Origin: Welwitschia mirabilis
Lineage: Eukaryota; Gnetophyta; Gnetopsida; Welwitschiales
DNA length: 45,139 bases
Assembly: GCA_051453625.1 (NCBI GenBank)
Contig: JBOZIK010000001.1
Location: forward strand, 251,533,668 to 251,578,806
Reading direction: 5' to 3'
Shown here: positions 1 through 10,100 of the stretch, in pieces
Layout of the letters: every line of letters starts with the position of its first letter
How positions within the stretch are numbered: the first letter of the stretch is position 1
Position numbers and translations under genes: made by a program
The notes under the pieces: model-generated
Database searches by the model: none
Told to the model about the DNA's origin: nothing
The model's input: the letters and a program-made list of their open reading frames with translations, nothing else

Positions 1-212
1 TATTTTATAACATAATTTCATAAAAGTCATAAATAATTTAATGATAAAATATCACATCATTCCTATAGAAAAAGGATATCATATGGATAATAAGAGTAAA
101 GAGCTTACTTGGAAAGATTAATACGACCTTAAAAGTTGAGGATGATGAAGATCTAAGCTCTAGAGTTTCTTAGCTTCAAGCTTCTAAGCTCTAAGCTCCA
201 CAAGTAAAAGAA

Positions 213-215
<3 letters not shown>

Positions 216-265
<50 letters not shown>
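216..265. repeat. (GA)n microsatellite
   Basis: About 25 uninterrupted GA dinucleotides. The surrounding 1-1130 shows no coding sequence I recognise. Just downstream (about 290-340) the short phrase ggaaaatatctc occurs twice. Uninterrupted arrays like this are usually length-variable. Confidence 0.97.
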
Positions 266-268
<3 letters not shown>

Positions 269-1139
269 ATACATTCACTTGTATGAAACAAAAGGAAAAT
301 ATCTCCTTTTACAAGAGAGGAAAATATCTCTATATATAGATAAATAAAGGCACATAGCTCAAGATCACAAGACCATAGGATTTAGTATTGGTAAGTGGAA
401 TAAGTAATAAGTCATGTTTGGGTACAGAAAGAGATCATATTTATGACTTATGCACCTAACTAGTATGAGTAATCTTCTTGCTTTAGTTAGCAAGGTAATT
501 ACATGCATCATTTTCTCGTGCTAGCTCTTTTTAATCCTTCATAGACTTATAAGTAAGTTTAATTCATCCAAGACATGCATCAAAAGAATAAATGCACAAA
601 TCCAAAAATTATCATATGGCATAATAAGACAAACACTTTAATTCCAATAAATAAATTAATGAGTATGCTATAAACAAAGTGTCCTTACACATCTCAGGAA
701 CATAAAAGTGATGGTAGAGTAAATATACTCATTTATCATTTTCAGTTTTAGGTAAGAGTACATGTACTTGTTTAAATGATCATTTATTTTCAAAGTGCAT
801 AGAATCTCTTCTCATAACATAAGGAAGAAAATATTTATTCATAATATAATAAACCTATCACATCTATTGAGGATTTAAATGAGTAAATAAGATGCAAAAT
901 ATATTATTATGTCCTATTTAAACTTTTAATTTATTAGTTTTATTATGTGATTTTAATTCCTCAGATAATGGGATTATGTAATTTTAAATGTTTGGATATA
1001 TTTTCTCATAAAAACCTTTTAACATAATTTTTATCATTTTCATGATAAATTATAAAGATCAAAAACTAAGGTTAATCTAAAATAACATTTTATTTTGATA
1101 AGGAATTTAAATAAAAATAATTAATCATTTGACTGAAAG
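266..1139. other. Unassigned AT-rich stretch left of copia remnant
   Basis: I looked on the minus strand for the integrase and reverse transcriptase that should follow the copia GAG-pre-integrase domain ending near 1140. I could not recognise a catalytic motif. The element is either truncated here, interrupted by another insertion, or too decayed to read. Confidence 0.4.
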
Positions 1140-1911
1140 CTTAGTACACTTAACATTCAAGTAAATAAGTTTTACAAAATATGGGATATGAGAGATGTCC
1201 TAGTCAAACATGCCATAGTAACAAAAGAGAGATCTTTTCTTGGGAAAACTATGCAAGAAATTTCTTACATTTAGATACAACCATGAAGATGAATGAGCTT
1301 TCCATTCATGTAGCCTTTCATGACCAGTTGTTGATTTCTCTCATAAATAATCACTAAATTCTTCATCATAGAAATTGAATGATCTTCTTGCACTAGAATG
1401 AAAAGTAATAGAATATGTAACCTTAGAGTAAAAACATATAGAACATAAGAAATAGTCTGTGGAGAGAGAAATGTTAGGTTAAGGGTAACTAAACCATAGC
1501 CTACTAATGGAGCTAGAGATTTATCTTCCAAATAAATCTAACTTGGTGCTTTGACAAAGTCATCAAAATAATCATAACAATAACTCATATAATGAGTTAC
1601 GCTTATGTCAAGAATTCATGTATCATCAAGAGATGTGTACTCACTCATACCCACAAAGTTAGAGTTGTCAAAGACTATATTTTATTTAAAAATTTCAATA
1701 TCATAAAGAAAATTAGATTCTTTACTAACTACATTTACCTTAGATGTAGAATTAATCTTGTTCTAAGGTTTTCTATAGAAGTCCATGGTATGACCTTGTC
1801 TTTTACATCATGAACACTGATATTTGTTCTTCTTAGGATTGGTAGTATTCTAAACTTGCTTCTTATTTTGTTGAGTCTAGTTAAACTTCTTCTTTTGTTG
1901 TCTCTATGAAG
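1140..1911 (-). pseudogene. copia gag-pol fragment: zinc knuckle, protease-like and GAG-pre-integrase
   Basis: Minus-strand translation gives, in order, a CCHC-like knuckle C-S-stop-C-x3-GH-x4-Y (1775-1816, last Cys replaced by Tyr), a region with THYMSYCYDYF resembling the protease/post-protease segment, then EDKSLAPLVGYGLVTLNL, SYVLYVFTLR, QLVMKGYMNGKLIHLHG and finally LLWHV-stop-LGHLS at 1190-1222. The last block is the GAG-pre-integrase signature (LWHxRLGH, with Arg changed to stop). The longest open part is 1271-1531. In Ty1/copia polyproteins this domain precedes the integrase core. The fragment contains several stops and cannot make a working polyprotein. Assignment to Ty1/copia is firm; the lineage is not resolved. 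Confidence 0.85.
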
Positions 1912-2716
1912 NNNNNNNNNNNNNNNNNNNNNNNNNNNNNNNNNNNNNNNNNNNNNNNNNNNNNNNNNNNNNNNNNNNNNNNNNNNNNNNNNNNNNNNNN
2001 NNNNNNNNNNNNNNNNNNNNNNNNNNNNNNNNNNNNNNNNNNNNNNNNNNNNNNNNNNNNNNNNNNNNNNNNNNNNNNNNNNNNNNNNNNNNNNNNNNNN
2101 NNNNNNNNNNNNNNNNNNNNNNNNNNNNNNNNNNNNNNNNNNNNNNNNNNNNNNNNNNNNNNNNNNNNNNNNNNNNNNNNNNNNNNNNNNNNNNNNNNNN
2201 NNNNNNNNNNNNNNNNNNNNNNNNNNNNNNNNNNNNNNNNNNNNNNNNNNNNNNNNNNNNNNNNNNNNNNNNNNNNNNNNNNNNNNNNNNNNNNNNNNNN
2301 NNNNNNNNNNNNNNNNNNNNNNNNNNNNNNNNNNNNNNNNNNNNNNNNNNNNNNNNNNNNNNNNNNNNNNNNNNNNNNNNNNNNNNNNNNNNNNNNNNNN
2401 NNNNNNNNNNNNNNNNNNNNNNNNNNNNNNNNNNNNNNNNNNNNNNNNNNNNNNNNNNNNNNNNNNNNNNNNNNNNNNNNNNNNNNNNNNNNNNNNNNNN
2501 NNNNNNNNNNNNNNNNNNNNNNNNNNNNNNNNNNNNNNNNNNNNNNNNNNNNNNNNNNNNNNNNNNNNNNNNNNNNNNNNNNNNNNNNNNNNNNNNNNNN
2601 NNNNNNNNNNNNNNNNNNNNNNNNNNNNNNNNNNNNNNNNNNNNNNNNNNNNNNNNNNNNNNNNNNNNNNNNNNNNNNNNNNNNNNNNNNNNNNNNNNNN
2701 NNNNNNNNNNNNNNNN
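1912..2716. other. Assembly gap (805 N) inside copia gag
   Basis: Run of N. It should contain most of the copia gag core between the fragment at 2717-2851 and the zinc knuckle at 1775-1816. Apparent open frames across it are artefacts of N. Confidence 0.99.
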
Positions 2717-2851
2717 CATGCTTGTAATAAGGTTGATTAATTCTAGATCATTCTTCACATAAAATGTATTCCATGAAGTGCAATAGTTGGTATAACTTGA
2801 CTTATTTCTATCAAGTAACTTTTTATGAAGAGTGGTCATTGATTTGTGCAT
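2717..2851 (-). pseudogene. copia gag N-terminal fragment
   Basis: A 45-residue open segment reads MHKSMTTLHKKLLDRNKS, then YTNYCTSWNTFYVKNDLELI and NLITSM before entering the gap. The pattern of a helix ending in L-x-K-x-Y/L, a short basic turn and a segment ending in I-x-L-I-x-x-M resembles the UBN2/retrotran_gag region of copia elements. Its place directly upstream of the zinc knuckle fragment on the same strand supports this. The similarity alone is weak. Confidence 0.5.
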
Positions 2852-4789
2852 TATCTCTGTGAGCTTTGCTATTAATGACTTCCATGCATCTTCTTAATCC
2901 TAGTTTTGAAGATGAACATGCATATTATTGAAAAAATATGTATTAAATCCATCAATGCATACTATAGATATGAAATCTTCATTTCATTCCTCCCAACTTT
3001 GATCATCTTATAAAGTCACTTTAAAGTTGTTCATGATTCCTATAGTTAATACTCGTGTAAAGCTGTTTGACAAGATTTGGAGTTTACTTTTTAATGTTAA
3101 AGCCATAAAGAATTCTAAGAAGAGATAAAATAGGTTTAATAAGATATAAAATAAAGTTGAATTCCAGAGGGATCTTGTTCACATCCACTACTGAGAGCAA
3201 TTTGTCACACAAATAAATCTCATCAAAATTCAAAAAAGAGATAAGAAAAAATGAAGACAATGATATAATCATGGGAAAAAGGATCTTGTTTTCATCCATA
3301 GTTTTAAGTAATCTATCTAAGTTATAATGTAAGAAAAGGATCACAATGGTGAGGTGTAATCACAATGAAAGAGGATCCTTCCATAATTCAAGTAATTTAT
3401 CCAAACCAAAAAGTGTGAGAAAGCTAAGAATTTCTCATAAAAATGAAATCCTACGAGCATAAAATAAAAATAAAGTAATTTATTAAAATTTCTTAATGTG
3501 TGTAAGATAAATTTTACGAAAGGAGTTAGATTTGATTAATGTGATGAGAATACTGAGATTGATTAATTTTAGGTTTGCTCCTGAATGTGGTAGTAATCAT
3601 GTCCTTTCCAAGGGTGATAACCTTATCTCCTACGGATGTAAAAAGATAAAATGTGAACTAACTCAGTGGGGCATCTAAGTCATTAGTTAGTTTTGGTTGC
3701 CTTAGCTATATCCTCTTAAGAGGATCATGCAATATCAATAACCTAGTTATATTTTAGATTCAATAAATTTTAAACTTGATTATGCTTATGTCTCTTTGTC
3801 GACTTGGTGATTAAATTCACTTTCACCTAATATACCCTTGACTATGAAGGCATACAGGAGAACTTGGACCTTGTGACACCTAAAACATTTTCTCCTAAGA
3901 GAGACACTATTCTCTGTATGACCTAAAATTCATACCTAAGGTAGCTAAAGACTGTACAACAAGCTTAGAGGGTAGCATAGCCTGACACAGATCTTTATCT
4001 ATATAAGACTCCCAATGTTCACCCCCAATCAAGATGTATTGCCGGCGAAGAATGTGATGTGTTTAGGATGAATGTAATTTTCAATTTTTAAGACCTTAAT
4101 CACAAAAAGTTAAGTGTGAAAAAAAACAAAAAAAAAACAAAAGACAGACTCATCAAAACACACACACACAGAGGGTTGGATTTAGTATAGTTAAGTTAAG
4201 TGGATCTTGCTCAACATTGCAACTGAGATTAATCTATCCAAATCACAAAGTTGACTTTCAAGATGTAAAGAAGAAATCAAGTTAAGTGGATTTTGCTTTA
4301 CATCCCAAACTTGATTTAATGAAAATACGAAAAAAAAGATAAAGGTAAAGGACTTAACAATGACAAATAAAAAAATAATATAAAAAATAAAAAACTTAAA
4401 AACTTCAAACAACACTAAAAAAGGTTCAAAAGAGACAGTCTTGGGCTTGGAAAAAAAAATCCCCCCAAAAACTCCAAAACCTTAAAAAAAGCTTAAAAAA
4501 ATTAAAAAATACACCAATCTATGCATGTGTGCATGACCGAGTTAAAAGCTAAGTTATAGCTATCTAAAGCACATGTGCGCATAAGGAAGCTATAGGCTAA
4601 ATAATGGTCCAAGATCCTTTATGTGCACGTTACAAAAAAAAAGTGCACTCAAATTTAAGAAATTTTTTATGCATGTGCAAGACGTGATCTTGTGATTTGT
4701 ACAGTTAGAGGAGAATAGCTTTACCACTGTACCAACCTTGTATTAGTGACTGATACAAACATTAAAAATATTTTTAAAAACATTGCAGC
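2852..4789 (-). other. Long leader of the copia element, non-coding, with short dispersed repeats
   Basis: No coding sequence recognised. Related phrases built on ggatcttg...acatcc followed by aatttatcc or aatctatcc occur near 3168, 3277, 3371, 4199 and 4285, on the plus strand as given. They may be copies of an 85-110 bp repeat unit. A-rich low-complexity tracts lie at 4100-4180 and 4320-4510. Confidence 0.4.
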
Positions 4790-5430
4790 TTTTGGGAAAA
4801 GGACTGCCGAGTGACTAGGGACTAGACAGAGCAGGAAAAGAGTGCTCAGGCAGCCAGCAGCGCAAAGCAAGTGGAGAAGAGCTATTAACAGGGAAAACTT
4901 GACGCACATGAGGAAGTTAATGAAGGACAGGTAGTGGTGAGAGGCGGGCAACACATGAGCCATGGCTGGTGGCGCTGGGGAGCTGGTAGATGGGACAGGC
5001 ACTATGCTAGTGGAGAGGTTGGTCAAAGAGGCTACAAGTGACAGCGAATCGGGTGGAGGCACTCAGTGGCAAGGGTGGTAGACTCTGATGGCATGAAGAC
5101 GGAGAGCGAGAGAGATTGGCAGCAACAGAGGCAGCAGGCATAAGCAAAAATGACGCAGAGGTGGCAACAACGGCTGGCGGTGGGACTGCAGCAGATAGTG
5201 GCCAAACAACATGTAGGTGAGCATGCAATAAGGCACAAACACAAGCAAGCAACAGGCAGAGGCGGGGTCAAGCAGCAGGGTGCAGCGCGGTATGGCCCCA
5301 TAGTAGGGAGGCGCAGGTGACTATGCAGAAGAAGGGTAATGGGAAATGTAGGCGGAGCCTGCAAGTAGGTCCTAGAGCACAGAAATATGGCGGCTAAGAG
5401 CGCGGATCTGGCGGCAACACAAGAGATATG
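4790..5430. other. GC-rich island within AT-rich leader
   Basis: Base composition changes sharply from about one-third GC to more than half GC, purine-rich on the plus strand. Because stops are rare in such DNA, several overlapping minus-strand frames stay open (4721-5062, 5032-5364, 5007-5252). Their products are Ser/Pro/Cys/Leu-rich and match no family I know, and competing open frames of similar quality argue against a real gene. It may be part of the copia 5' untranslated leader or a captured piece of host DNA. CpG dinucleotides survive here, unlike in the flanks. Confidence 0.6.
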
Positions 5431-5869
5431 GATGCAGGGAGACAGTTAAGTCAAAAACCTTTAAAACAAAAAATAATATTTTTTTTAGAAAAATATTGCT
5501 TTAAAATAAAAAAGAAGCCCCTAAAAAACAAATGGCCCCAAAATTGGCCCTTAAAAAATATCTTAATAAAGTTTTATATTTTCTTTAAGAAAAAATTTTC
5601 CCCTAAAAAACAATAGTCCCTTAAATAAACATGCTCCTTCTCCTTAAAAAATTAATCCCTTAAAAGTAAAGTATGCCCGCTAAAAATATATTGTATTTTC
5701 TCAAAAAACTTACAAAAAGGAGGGGAAAAAAAGGTAGGAGAGATAAAGTAAGGGCCAAAAGAGAAGCCCAAGAAACCTAAGAAACGGATGTAGAAAAACT
5801 TCAAAGAGGCTATAAGAAGCTCCAATGCTTAAGGATGGCCAGAGAGAGCTCCACAAGATCTCCTCCAAA
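5431..5869. other. AT-rich copia leader with CCCTTAAAA-type repeats
   Basis: The phrase ccc(c)ttaaaaaa or cctaaaaaac recurs about ten times between 5510 and 5690, giving a simple degenerate repeat. No coding sequence is recognisable. It lies immediately inside the PBS, so it is the first transcribed internal part of the copia element. Confidence 0.5.
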
Positions 5870-5881
5870 GCTATGATACCA
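5870..5881 (-). other. Copia primer-binding site (tRNA-Met type)
   Basis: The minus strand reads TGGTATCATAGC, one base from TGGTATCAGAGC, the usual plant copia PBS complementary to initiator tRNA-Met. The plus-strand bases just outside (cttatttggaaat) resemble the common end of plant copia LTRs (TGTTGGAAAT). This orients the element on the minus strand. Confidence 0.75.
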
Positions 5882-5883
5882 CT

Positions 5884-6240
5884 TATTTGGAAATAAAAGA
5901 GTAAGAAAACATGAATAAGATTTCCCAAACTAAAATTTTATTTCTCCAAAATAGTTCACTGTACTTATTACATTGAAGATCTCACTTATGAAGGCAAGCA
6001 TGTCATTAGGGTTCTACTAGGATTTTCACATATCCCTAGGTGTAGAACTACAATACGCATATAAACCTTAGCAATATTAATAGGTAGTTTGATGTTAATT
6101 AATTAGACTATACCTTTTTCTAATTAGGCTATAATTTATTTCAAGTTTCACATATCCCATAATGCTAAAACATTTGCATTAAAGCATGCTAAAAATATTC
6201 TAGAAGTATCAAACTATACAATTTCATGGGGATGATCCAT
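5884..6240 (-). repeat. Copia 5' LTR (outer boundary not resolved)
   Basis: Sequence outside the PBS begins tatttggaaat, a decayed TGTTGGAAAT terminus. No second copy lies in the window because the element runs off the left edge, so the outer end cannot be set by comparison; 6240 is only a guess. The phrase ttcacatatccc occurs twice within it (about 6027 and 6147). Confidence 0.45.
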
Positions 6241-6532
6241 TGCTTTTACATCATTTTCTCCCTGTGGAAAATGAATTAAGATGATTAAGTAATAGAATCA
6301 CGTAAACCTTGTAACTATTTCTAATTGATCTTAAGCCATTCATTTTGCTTCTTTAATAGGTTTTAGATTCTACTGGGTTAAATACTAGTTAAATTTTATC
6401 ATCATTTGGTTATTTTCTCTCTTAGCAAGAATCTCAAAAATGTTTTCCTTAAGGAAAATGCTCTAATCCAAGTCATTACTTAACCCTCATAATATGTTTG
6501 TAGGTACTTGACATTAAAAATAAAAGAAACAT

Positions 6533-7116
6533 TAGCATTTATAAGAAAGTTATGCTTACATTCATTTTCATTACTCTTTTTTGTGATTTCAGTTAGTTCC
6601 ATATTCTTGTAATTTGTCATCATTGTTGTTATTATTTTGTAGCAAACAAAATAAACTATTAGTTAACATAGAAAAAAGATCAACAAACACAATTAAAAAT
6701 GTTTTCTTGGCAATTGCATATACAACATATAATGCTAATGGACATCATTTTTCATTTCACCCTATAGAATACATTATAGAGGATTTTGTAAATGGAAGGT
6801 ATAAAAAATGAAGAATTCTTCTTTTAGCACTTATAAGAAAGTTAAGCTTATCTTCATTTTTGTTACTCTTTTTTGTCATTTTCATTAACTCCATGTTCTT
6901 GTAATTTGTCATCATTGTTGTTATTATTTACAGGAAATAAAACAAACTATTAGTTATCATAGAATTAAGATTAGCAAACATAATTAAGAATGTTTCATTG
7001 GTAATTGTATATACAACATACAATGCTAATGGACATCATTTTTTATTTCATCCTATAGACATACATTATAGAGGATTTTGTAGATAGAAGGTATAAAGAA
7101 TGAATAATTGATTTTC
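6533..7116. repeat. Tandem duplication, 2 x 292 bp
   Basis: Two adjacent diverged copies: 6533-6824 and 6825-7116. Both contain ttataagaaagtta, ttcttgtaatttgtcatcat, catatacaacata and aatgctaatggacatcattt in the same order. Copy 1 holds a 65-codon open frame (6614-6811) that copy 2 does not keep, so the frame is probably not a gene. The unit is not recognised as a known element. Confidence 0.85.
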
Positions 7117-8449
7117 TAAAAGAATATGCTATTAATTTGAAGTTTTCATATCTCAAATACTAACTTGATAGCCAACCATTACCATTTATTAGTTGAATGG
7201 TAGGGCTTGTATCAAATCATAAAAATTTTAGCCAAACTCTAGGTAGAATAGGTATATATATGATATCAGAATACATGATCTAAATATTTTGCCTCTTACA
7301 ATGGAGACATAGATGACGAAGACATACAATATATTAAAATTACTTCCTAAGAAATAAACCATTACAAATTAAATTTTAGATAAAAATCTAAAGTCTTATT
7401 AGAGTTAGAGTAATTAAATTTGAAAAATAAGCTTATTTCATGTAAAGCCTTCATAATTTATTCTTCATGCCTAGTTCAATTTATCTAATATTTTTCTTTT
7501 ACTGTACAATGCTTGATGTAAAAAGTTCTCTTTTAGAGAAGTATGATATTATTTTCTAACCATATCTATAATAAATTTTTTTAGAGCATAATGTTTGACA
7601 TTACTAATGACACTATTTGTATGCTCTAGTAATAAACCAAAGGGTTTCATTATGATGAAAATATATTGTTGCGAGCTTAATGTTATGAGAATAATAGTTG
7701 ATACTCAACAACAATGTCCTTAATAGAATAGACATCTTTCTTGAAGAGAAAAAGAGTTAACATTCTAATTTGTTCTACAAGGAAATTATTTAGATATCCT
7801 AATTAAGTGGAATACAAAAAATAAGGTATTTAAGTTAAACCATACTTAGATGTATCTTAAAGATCTAGTCAATGTCCAGGAAGACTAAATGATTTCTAAT
7901 ACTATTGAATCCTTGCATTTCGTCATAGATGATGCAAAGAAGTTTAATTGAAAATTAAGAGTTCATCATACTCTAGTCCTAAAAGGCTTGGCTTATAACA
8001 AAAAATGATGAACTAGAATATTCTATATTTTTTCTCCATGTGAAGCATGTAAAATTCCATCAGCTATAAGAAGTCACCCATACACATATTTAATTTTTAA
8101 ACCATAATGGATTTTATGTCATTTATAGATATTATAATTGATCCTAAGGAAACCATAAGAGATACTTGCTTATAGGACCTAAAGAAAGATTTTCAAAATT
8201 TTATTAAGAGTTTCATAAGTCGAAGTAGGGGAAATAGGTAATATGAGTAATAATGTGAGTTAGAAAGAGGATTTTTATCATAAGTACTAGAATAACATAA
8301 TGTTATTTTTAATATTTTTTTATAACTAAATCCATAGTTGAGATATTGTGATATGAAAACTAAAAAACAATTCTAAAAGCTTAGATACTTTCACCATTAT
8401 TGATTTTACTTTTAAAGAAAATTCTATAAAACTGATTATCCTTAGAATA
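7117..8449. other. Unassigned, probably the decayed 3' part of LINE A
   Basis: No confident domain. The position downstream (minus strand) of the LINE A reverse transcriptase, together with stray minus-strand phrases such as NGNGWLSS near 7170, makes a decayed LINE C-terminus possible. Stops are dense in all frames. Confidence 0.3.
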
Positions 8450-10100
8450 AAACATAAATTTATCACACATTATTATTATGCCATAAATTACTAAAAATGT
8501 TTTGCCATCATATGAGAGTTTTCATGTATTCTTTAGAGTTGCTAATGAAAAAGGAGGAGCAATCCTCAAATTCACTTTGTAAAGCCAATTGGACAATATA
8601 AAAAATTTCAAATCATGGACTAAGTACTCTTCAATTTTATGCTTGGCAACATGCTTTAGAATACTAACAAAAATTATATAAAGATAGGGTATAAGAGGGC
8701 AACCTTATCAAATCAATATTTTTCAAGGAAAATATTGGTGATCACTCCATTAATACGCCTACACACATGTGCATTAGATAAAAACGTAGAATTTATTTAA
8801 TAGAATTTTCTCAAAAATCTATAGCTATAAGCATGCTTAAAATAATTATTTAAGAAACTATATAATATGTTTTAAAAAAGTCAATTTTCATGAAAACCAA
8901 ATCCTATTTAGACTTATAACTTTAATTCTATCCCTTTGCTAAAGAGATGACATTATTAAGAATGTAAGAATAATAAATAATGCATTTTTGCTCTTTTTTT
9001 TATAATGGTAGGAAGAGAAGTTTAATTTGATCTGAAAGAACTTTATCAATGTTTAGAGGAATTCTCTTCAATTCCTAAACTTATAATATGAAGATCCTTA
9101 TGAGGTATTTATTTATTTCACATTCTTTAGTGGAAATAAATCCTTCAAAATCTTGCATATAGAGGTAACTCTAAAATAGGATTATTTTTTACATGCATGT
9201 CATAAGGAATCTTATGTTTGATTTTTAAAAAGATTTCTAAAGATATATATTCATCTAGTCATAAAATGCTATTTAAAGTAATACAAACTAAAAGTTTAAA
9301 TTCCTTGAAGAAACTAGAATACACTAATTTAAAATTATCTTCGTAATAGGTATGTCATTGGAGAGTGTGCTACACTAATTTGAAATTATCTTTGTAATAG
9401 GTATGTGATTAGAGATTAAAGCATAACTAATATCTTGAACTAGGATACCATTAATATATTGAAACAAAAACTAGCAGCTTAAGATAAATCTAAATACTCT
9501 AGTTTCTTTAGCATCAAAATTTTTCCAACTTGATTATTGGTCCATCTTATGTGTTTTTAGCTTGATCTACTAATATTATCTATTAGATCACTTACCCCAA
9601 AGTAATGAAGGAACATATATTAGGCTTTCATTTATTCAAAAAAGTTTAAATAAGATAATCACATTGAATTTAATAAAAATAAATAAAATAGGATTTAACA
9701 ATTACTAACATAACATGCTTCCTAATGTAGTTTGATCTCTAGGGGTATCAGGTGCATAAATATTTAAAAAACTAGTAATATTAGTATTATGCTTAGTCAT
9801 AATCTAAAATTCATTATGATTACTAAATAAAACACACTTGATAATGACTAAAACATTTCTAGGATGTGATAGAATAACATTACCTTCTATACTATCATGA
9901 TTTATTACAAGATGTCATTAGCTCAAATAAATAACATGGTTGAAGGACTTCAATTCTATTAAAATCATATAAGATTATGTTATAAACATTTATGTCAAGT
10001 AAGATCAAATTAATGTAGTATTCTATTAAAATAAAAAATATGATACCATAGATCATTAACATAAACATTGAATTTCATGTGTATCAAAGTTTTGAGTTAT
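8450..10100 (-). pseudogene. LINE A: L1-type ORF2 remnant (endonuclease and reverse transcriptase)
   Basis: On the minus strand the endonuclease part shows FLNIYAPDTPRDQTTL (about 9731-9770), matching the L1 NVYAPxxxxxR block, then RWTNNQVGK (about 9525-9551), matching the TWxNNQ block. Lower down come MKIDFFKTYYIVS (starting at 8891, matching LKIDFxKAYDxVxW), GVLMEWSPIFSLKNIDLIR (the VLINGSPxxFFxxxxGLRQG block) and FEDCSSFFISNSKE (FED at 8562-8570, matching FADD). Blocks are in L1 order and spacing. Stops and frameshifts are frequent, several where Trp or Gln is expected, and one catalytic Asp of FADD is changed. ORF1, the exact ends and a poly-A tail were not found. The assignment to plant L1 LINE is secure; boundaries are not. 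Confidence 0.85.
9320..9421. repeat. Tandem duplication, 2 x 51 bp
   Basis: tacactaattt and aattatct...gtaataggtatgt recur at 9320 and 9371 with a period of 51 bp. It sits inside the LINE A ORF2 remnant and adds codons not expected there, so it is a local duplication after insertion. Confidence 0.85.

Larger units (their letters stand above)
1..5883 (-). mobile_element. Ty1/copia retrotransposon remnant, runs off left edge
   Basis: Reading on the minus strand from high to low coordinates, there is a 5' LTR starting near 5884, a tRNA-Met-type PBS at 5870-5881, a long leader, a gag remnant up to the gap at 1912-2716, a CCHC-like knuckle, a protease-like stretch and a GAG-pre-integrase domain ending near 1140. 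This order is that of a plant Ty1/copia element. Reverse transcriptase, RNase H and the 3' LTR are not visible and would lie off the left edge or be lost. The leader from PBS to gag is about 3 kb, far longer than usual, so nested insertions inside it are likely. The left boundary is unknown. Confidence 0.7.

Noticed and set aside
1904-2851. Long open frames of 200-315 codons across N runs (also 26836-27669, 27752-28373, 36015-36218)
   Set aside because: Most of each frame is N; only the few real residues at the ends carry information and these were annotated separately.
4721-5364. Overlapping minus-strand open frames of 61-113 codons as genes
   Set aside because: They overlap in different frames of one GC-rich block, have low-complexity Ser/Pro/Leu/Cys composition and match no family; open frames follow from composition.
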